A stretch of 64,000 nt of DNA, taken from Streptomyces triculaminicus. Its GTDB lineage: Bacteria; Actinomycetota; Actinomycetes; Streptomycetales; Streptomycetaceae. The notes below the pieces were generated by a model. It was not told the DNA's origin. It searched no databases and was given only the letters and a program-made list of their open reading frames with translations. Position 1 is the first letter of the stretch, and the number at the start of each line of letters is the position of its first letter. A program made the position numbers and the translations under genes. Of the stretch, positions 59,865 to 64,000 are shown in pieces. The stretch lies in the NCBI RefSeq assembly GCF_017349075.1, contig NZ_JAFMOF010000004.1, positions 186,001-250,000 of the forward strand. The letters run 5' to 3'.

Positions 59865-60893
59865 TCATGCGGTGGGCTTCTGCAGCCAGTCCGCTTCGGT
59901 GGTCCAGAACATCTGGCGCGCCCCGAGGTAGTCGTGGGCGAAGTCCGTGAACCGTTCGCGGGTGAACGGCTTACCGGTCTGGGGGTCCTTGGCGTTGATG
60001 TCGGGTTCCTGGACGGCCATCGCGACGAGGGGAAGGGCATCCTTGTATGCGTGGAGGAACTTGTAGGAGTTCTCCATCTGGTACTTCCGGTCCGGCAGGG
60101 TGTCCGGTCCTCCGATGCCGATCTTCTTGTCCCTGGCGAGGTCGAACATCTCCTTCATGCGCTTGTGGTCGTCGTCGTCCGGCAGGAAGTTGATGTACTG
60201 GATGAACTGCGTCTTGGTGAAGACCTTCTTGCCGTAGCGCATGTTGTCGATCTCGGCATCGATGTAGGACTTCGAGGTGTACTTGGTCTGGTCCGTCTTG
60301 GTGTCCACCTCGACCGCGGTCTCCGGGAGATTCACCCCGGCGAGCTTTCCGTCGAACTTCTTAGCCATCGCCTTCAGCATGGCCTGGAAGTCTGCTCGCA
60401 CCTCCTTGTTCCACTGCGCGGCCATGGCCCCGTGGGTGGTGGGGTTGTCAGGGTTCTCATCGACCGTCGGCGCGACCCCGCCCTCGTCCTTCACGTACTG
60501 GGGAACGTTGGCGTCCTTCATGGCTACATCGAAGAACCGGTCCTGAACCTGGACGAACAGTTTCTTGTGGCGTTCCTGGAGATACTTCAGGGCATTGTCC
60601 AGCCGCGACCACGTGTACTCCCCCTTCTTCCCCTCAAGGGCCTTCCAGGGCGCCACCACCTGTACGCCGCCGATGTCCGTACGGTCGATCATGGCCTTGA
60701 CCTTCGGGTCCTCGCCAGAGACGGCATCCTCGAATGCGCCGAGCGACATGTACAGATTGTCCGTCACCTTGCCGTGGGACACGGGGGTGGCGGACTTGCC
60801 GGGGGCGGGAGCCGCGGCGACCACCCCGACGGTGGCCGTCAAGGCCACGGCCGTGAGGACAACTGATCCGACTGCACCACGTTGCATCATCAT
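59865..60893 (-). CDS. Secreted protein with glycoside-hydrolase-like (TIM-barrel) features
   Basis: A 342-residue preprotein with a signal peptide (MMMQRGAVGSVVLTAVALTA, cleavage near VVAAA-PAP). The mature part has TDIGGVQVVAPWKALEGKKG EYTWSRLDNALKYLQERHKK LFVQVQDRF, a common start of GH-type barrels (beta1-beta2), then FDGKLAGVNLPETAVEV with a Glu in the strand-4 position and LPLVAMAVQEPDI near the end. The barrel suggests a polysaccharide-active enzyme; I cannot assign a GH family. It is monocistronic. Confidence 0.65.
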   Translation of the reverse strand: MMMQRGAVGSVVLTAVALTATVGVVAAAPAPGKSATPVSHGKVTDNLYMSLGAFEDAVSGEDPKVKAMIDRTDIGGVQVVAPWKALEGKKGEYTWSRLDNALKYLQERHKKLFVQVQDRFFDVAMKDANVPQYVKDEGGVAPTVDENPDNPTTHGAMAAQWNKEVRADFQAMLKAMAKKFDGKLAGVNLPETAVEVDTKTDQTKYTSKSYIDAEIDNMRYGKKVFTKTQFIQYINFLPDDDDHKRMKEMFDLARDKKIGIGGPDTLPDRKYQMENSYKFLHAYKDALPLVAMAVQEPDINAKDPQTGKPFTRERFTDFAHDYLGARQMFWTTEADWLQKPTA

Positions 60894-62106
60894 GAACGAG
60901 ACGCTAGGGGAACGTTCTTAGCGAAAGATAAGAGCGTCCGTCGTCACCCCCCGTGCCGGCACTCACCGCCACCGAACCTGACACTCGTAACGAAGCGGCG
61001 GGCACCACAGGTGTTGTTCCAGGGCGGCAGCCGGTGGTGGGAATCCCGGTCGAACAGTTGCTGCCCGGGCTCGCGCTCCGGATTCCGTATCAGCTGACTC
61101 AACCGGCGACGTGACCATATGCAGTTGGCGTGCGGCGCGGGAGGGTCGGCTTTGAGCCAAGATCATCAAGGCGCGTTGTGCAGGTGGTGCCCGTGTGCAA
61201 GATACGTCGGGGCTCCGCCTCGGGGGCGGGGAGCAGGAGAAACAGGTGAATCTGTGACGTTACGCATGGACGACGTGCGGAAGCTCTTGGGGGACGGCGG
61301 CCGTCAAGGGCAGGTGGAGATCCCCGCGTCCGTACCGGGCCGTGACGACCGCAGCTCCGTCGGAACGTTCGACATGCTCAGTCTCCATCCGGAGTGCCAG
61401 TAACGGACAGGATCATCCTGGCTGTAGTCACCCACTATGGGAGGCAACTTTGCCCAACTGATCGGCATGCCTCGACGGCACATCATGAGCACTGCTGGAG
61501 CGGACTGGACCCGAGCTCGGTGAGTAACCAAGCAGGACAAGCTGGTCTTGCCGCCACAACCGACACCGGTCGTGATCGAAGGCCCACCCTCGACCGTGGA
61601 GAAGGGAGCCACCCAGCTCGCTCTCAGTCGGTCGGAGGTTAAGGAACAAGCTCACTACGTGTTTCCGAACGTCAAAGGGGCAGGTCAAGGCGCCGATGAT
61701 TCCGGCGTTGTCTGCCGCTGCATCAGCTGCACGGCGCAGTCGAGGGCGCGCGGCAGCTCAGCTTCCCAGCCGGCGAGGGCGTCCAGGGCAGACGGACCAG
61801 TGAAGTTCAGGGCGTTGGCAGCATCGGCAATGTCCAGCGCGGTGGAGTAGACCGCTCTTCCTCGTTCGATCGCCGCACATCAGGATGCCCGGCCGCGTCC
61901 GGCCCGGCGTGTTCGGCCCAGGGGGCAAACCGTTGCGGCGGCCACCGCGAGTTCGGATGGCTTCTTGAAGATCACCGAGGCCGTTCCTGCCGCCCTGCCG
62001 GTTCGGCGCCCAGCGATGCAGTGACGCAGATCACTCCGCTCGCCCATCACGGGCGCGAGGTGGGCTGCATCCCGTGTGTGAGCTGATTCCACAACAGGAG
62101 GCACAC
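60894..62106. other. Stretch with only short gene scraps
   Basis: A 49-residue plus-strand frame at 61254-61403 (VTLRMDDVRKLLGDGGRQGQ) has good codon use but an unknown family. A minus-strand stretch at about 61685-61870 (CAAIERGRAVYSTALDIADA ... LPRALDCAVQLMQRQ) reads like the C-terminus of a lost gene. The rest shows nothing; 62040-62106 holds the leader of the next operon. Confidence 0.4.
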
Positions 62107-63204
62107 ATGAGGGTCGTGGTGGTGGGCGCCGGTTACGCCGGGACGATTGCCGCGAATCGGCTGGCCAAGAAGGTGAAGGCAGCGGAGATCACGGTGATCA
62201 ATCCGCGTTCGGACTTCGTCGAGCGGGTGCGGTTGCACGAGCAGATCGCCGGGACCGGCGCCGCGGCGACCCCGCTGGCCTCGATACTGCGCGAAGGGGT
62301 CACGACGCGGCTGGACACCGTCGACAAGATCAGCGACGGAGAGGTCGCTCTCGGGGACGGGTCGCGTCTCGACTTCGACTACGTGTTCCTCGCGGTGGGC
62401 AGCACGGTCACACCGCTGCCGGGAACTGTCCCAGTCGGGATCTGGGAGGGCGCGGAGCGGGCACGGGCCGCGCTGGCCGGGCTGCCGGCCGGGAGGACGG
62501 TCACCGTCATCGGCGGCGGGCTGACGGGCATTGAGGTGGCAGCCGAAGTCGCCTACGGCCGCCCCGACCTGCGCGTGCGGCTCGTGGGGGAAACGATCGC
62601 CGCGAGCCTGTCGGCCGGGGCGCAGAAGCGTGTGCACACCGGCCTGGAGCGCTTGAACGTGGAGATCGTGGAGGACTCCGTCGCGCAGATCGCTTCAGGC
62701 GCCGGGGAAGGAGGAGGCGACGATGTGCGTCTCCGCTCGGGCCGGCAGTTCACCTCCGACCTCACACTCTGGGCGATCATCGGGGGCGTGCCCGACCTGG
62801 CCGCCCGCAGCGGTCTGGAGGTGGATGCCGACGGGCGTGCCGTGGTCGACGAGTACCTGCGCAGCGTGACCGACCCGCGGATCTTCGCCGTCGGTGACTG
62901 CGCGGCGGTTCCCGGAGCACGGGCGGCCTGTGCGACGGCCATGCCGCAAGGCGCGCACGCAGCGGATACGCTGGCGCGAATGATCGAAGGCCGTAAGCCC
63001 GAGCCCTACTCCATGGGATACACCGGACAGGGCGTGAGCCTGGGCCGGCGCGACGGGCTGCTCCAGACCGCCCACAGGGACGACCGTGTGCGGCGACTCT
63101 ACTTCGCCGGCCGCATCGCCGCTGTCGGCAAGGAAGGGATCTGCCGCTACGCGAAGTCCGGCGCCCGCACCGCCACCTACGCCTGGCTGCCGGGGCCGAA
63201 GTGA
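62107..63204 (+). CDS. NAD(P)/FAD-dependent oxidoreductase (NDH-2/AIF-like)
   Basis: A 365-residue two-dinucleotide-binding flavoprotein from ATG 62107 behind AGGAGG. FAD motif MRVVVVGAGYAGTIAANRLA, NAD(P) motif TVTVIGGGLTGIEVAAEVAY, and the C-terminal FAD motif RIFAVGDCAAVPG; no CxxC disulfide, so it is a type II NADH dehydrogenase/AIF-like quinone or dye reductase rather than a thioredoxin-reductase type. Its stop overlaps the GTG start of the downstream ECF41 gene, so the two form an operon. Confidence 0.92.
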   Translation: MRVVVVGAGYAGTIAANRLAKKVKAAEITVINPRSDFVERVRLHEQIAGTGAAATPLASILREGVTTRLDTVDKISDGEVALGDGSRLDFDYVFLAVGSTVTPLPGTVPVGIWEGAERARAALAGLPAGRTVTVIGGGLTGIEVAAEVAYGRPDLRVRLVGETIAASLSAGAQKRVHTGLERLNVEIVEDSVAQIASGAGEGGGDDVRLRSGRQFTSDLTLWAIIGGVPDLAARSGLEVDADGRAVVDEYLRSVTDPRIFAVGDCAAVPGARAACATAMPQGAHAADTLARMIEGRKPEPYSMGYTGQGVSLGRRDGLLQTAHRDDRVRRLYFAGRIAAVGKEGICRYAKSGARTATYAWLPGPK

Positions 63205-64000
63205 CCGAGCAGCCGAAACCCGAGGACGAGTTCACCGCGCACAGGGCCCTGCTGTTCTCGATCGCCTACGAGATCCTCGGATCGGTGGCCGACGCGGAAG
63301 ACGTGCTGCAGGAGACTTACCTGCGGTGGCGGTCGGTGAGCCACTCCTCGGTGGAGAACGCACGGGCCTATCTCGCGAAGATCGTCACGCGGCAGGCGCT
63401 CGGCCTCCTGCGGTCGGCTGTCCGCCGCCGGGAGCAGTACGTGGGGCCGTGGCTGCCCGAGCCGTTGGCGACCGATGCCGTCGGCAACGCACCCGACGGC
63501 ATCGACCACGTGCTCACCGGCGAGGCCGTCACCACCGCGATGCTGCTGGTGCTGGACACCCTCACCCCGACCCAGCGCGCGGTCTTCGTGTTGCGAGAGG
63601 TGTTCGCCTTCGACTACCCGGAGATCGCCGCCGCGGTAGGAAAGTCCGAGGCCGCGGTACGGCAGCTGAACCACCGCGCCCGCAACAGCGTGCGCGCGAA
63701 ACGGCACACCGCGGTCGCCACCCCCGCACAGGCACGGCCGATCGCCGAACGTTTCCTGACGGCGGCCACCACCGGCGACGTCCAAGGCCTGATGGACCTG
63801 CTCGCACCCGACGTGGTGTTCCTCGGCGACGGCGGCGGAGTCGTGAGCACGGCACTGCGCCCCGTAGTCGGGCCCGACAAGGTGGCCAGGCTGCTCCTCG
63901 GCCTCCTGGCGAAGGGCACCCGCATGGGCGGAGTCCAAATCCGCCTCGGCACCTACAACGGGATGCACTCTGTCGCAGTCCTCATCGACGGCGTACTCGA
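63201..64000 (+). CDS. ECF41-type sigma factor, cut by the window edge
   Basis: From GTG 63201 (overlapping the upstream stop) at least 266 residues are visible: region 2 in LLFSIAYEILGSVADAEDVL QETYLRW, the ECF41 linker YVGPWLPEPLATD, region 4 in LTPTQRAVFVLREVFAFDYP EIAAAVGKSE, and the SnoaL-like domain IAERFLTAATTGDVQGLMDL LAPDVVFLGDGGGVVSTALR, where the DGGGK motif reads DGGGV. The frame is open at base 64000. Translational coupling to an oxidoreductase is the usual ECF41 arrangement. Confidence 0.92.
   Translation, partial: MTEQPKPEDEFTAHRALLFSIAYEILGSVADAEDVLQETYLRWRSVSHSSVENARAYLAKIVTRQALGLLRSAVRRREQYVGPWLPEPLATDAVGNAPDGIDHVLTGEAVTTAMLLVLDTLTPTQRAVFVLREVFAFDYPEIAAAVGKSEAAVRQLNHRARNSVRAKRHTAVATPAQARPIAERFLTAATTGDVQGLMDLLAPDVVFLGDGGGVVSTALRPVVGPDKVARLLLGLLAKGTRMGGVQIRLGTYNGMHSVAVLIDGVL

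Noticed and set aside
61900..62106. ECF41 promoter upstream of the NDH-2-like gene
   Set aside because: I looked for TGTCACA-N16-CGTC and close variants and found none; TGACGCA near 62023 lacks a matching downstream box.
1..64000. CRISPR arrays, tRNA or rRNA genes
   Set aside because: No regularly spaced direct repeats and no cloverleaf- or rRNA-like conserved sequence were seen.

Overview
The window looks like an accessory region of a Streptomyces chromosome, probably an arm. The base composition is very GC-rich, third codon positions are strongly G/C, GTG/TTG starts are common, and the families are typical of the genus: microbial transglutaminase, ECF41 sigma factors, an HSP18-type regulator, a Clp-N/HTH pair and a type I polyketide synthase. 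The transglutaminase resembles the S. mobaraensis/S. hygroscopicus enzymes as I remember them. I see no tRNA, rRNA or CRISPR array.

Layout. 0-7 kb: the 3' part of a large unknown protein, a GNAT, a ricin-type lectin ORF convergent with a secreted transglutaminase gene, and a small secreted protein. 7.36-10.69 kb: a 3.3-kb segment bounded by IS630-type inverted repeats and TA dinucleotides, holding a transposase plus an SDR/SnoaL operon and its divergent HxlR regulator. 10.7-20.1 kb: IS5 debris, GNAT, ASCH protein, PLP decarboxylase, an atypical P450, and an ECF41 sigma gene followed by a textbook ECF41 promoter driving a flavodoxin-like gene. 20.1-25.7 kb: a Clp-N/HTH pair, a decayed FAD hydroxylase, integrase and lasso-B2 remnants, a secreted protein, a DUF2975/XRE operon with palindromic operators, and an ISAs1 remnant. 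25.8-32 kb: an MFS/TetR divergon and a Tet(X)-like monooxygenase/TetR divergon with tetO-like sites. 32-38 kb: an island of small and partial genes (Imm63-type immunity protein, duplicated HTH fragments) ending in two back-to-back IS5-family elements. 38-42.2 kb: an hsp18-DUF2267-DUF2267 operon with RheA-type operators and its divergent regulator, a truncated hydrolase and a TetR gene. 42.2-47 kb: Tn3-family remnants around an FAD monooxygenase, then an arsenic operon (arsC, ACR3, arsR / arsI). 47-54.6 kb: one 2,523-residue PKS with the order KS-AT-DH-cMT-ER-KR-ACP. 55-64 kb: IS701 remnant, RidA/HxlR pair, TPR fragment, TetR plus a frameshifted FAD oxidoreductase, Tn3 remnant, secreted barrel-like protein, and an oxidoreductase-ECF41 operon that runs off the right edge.

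Two themes recur. First, many redox enzymes sit back-to-back with a small regulator (HxlR or TetR) over a palindromic operator, so the region is largely a set of self-contained inducible modules. Second, mobile-element debris (IS630, IS5, ISAs1, IS701, Tn3, tyrosine integrase) separates these modules, and many genes are truncated or carry single-base shifts, often in G or C runs. The strongest candidates for new biology are the stand-alone highly reducing PKS, the IS630-bounded cargo segment, and the regulator/operator modules (ECF41, tetO-like, RheA-like).
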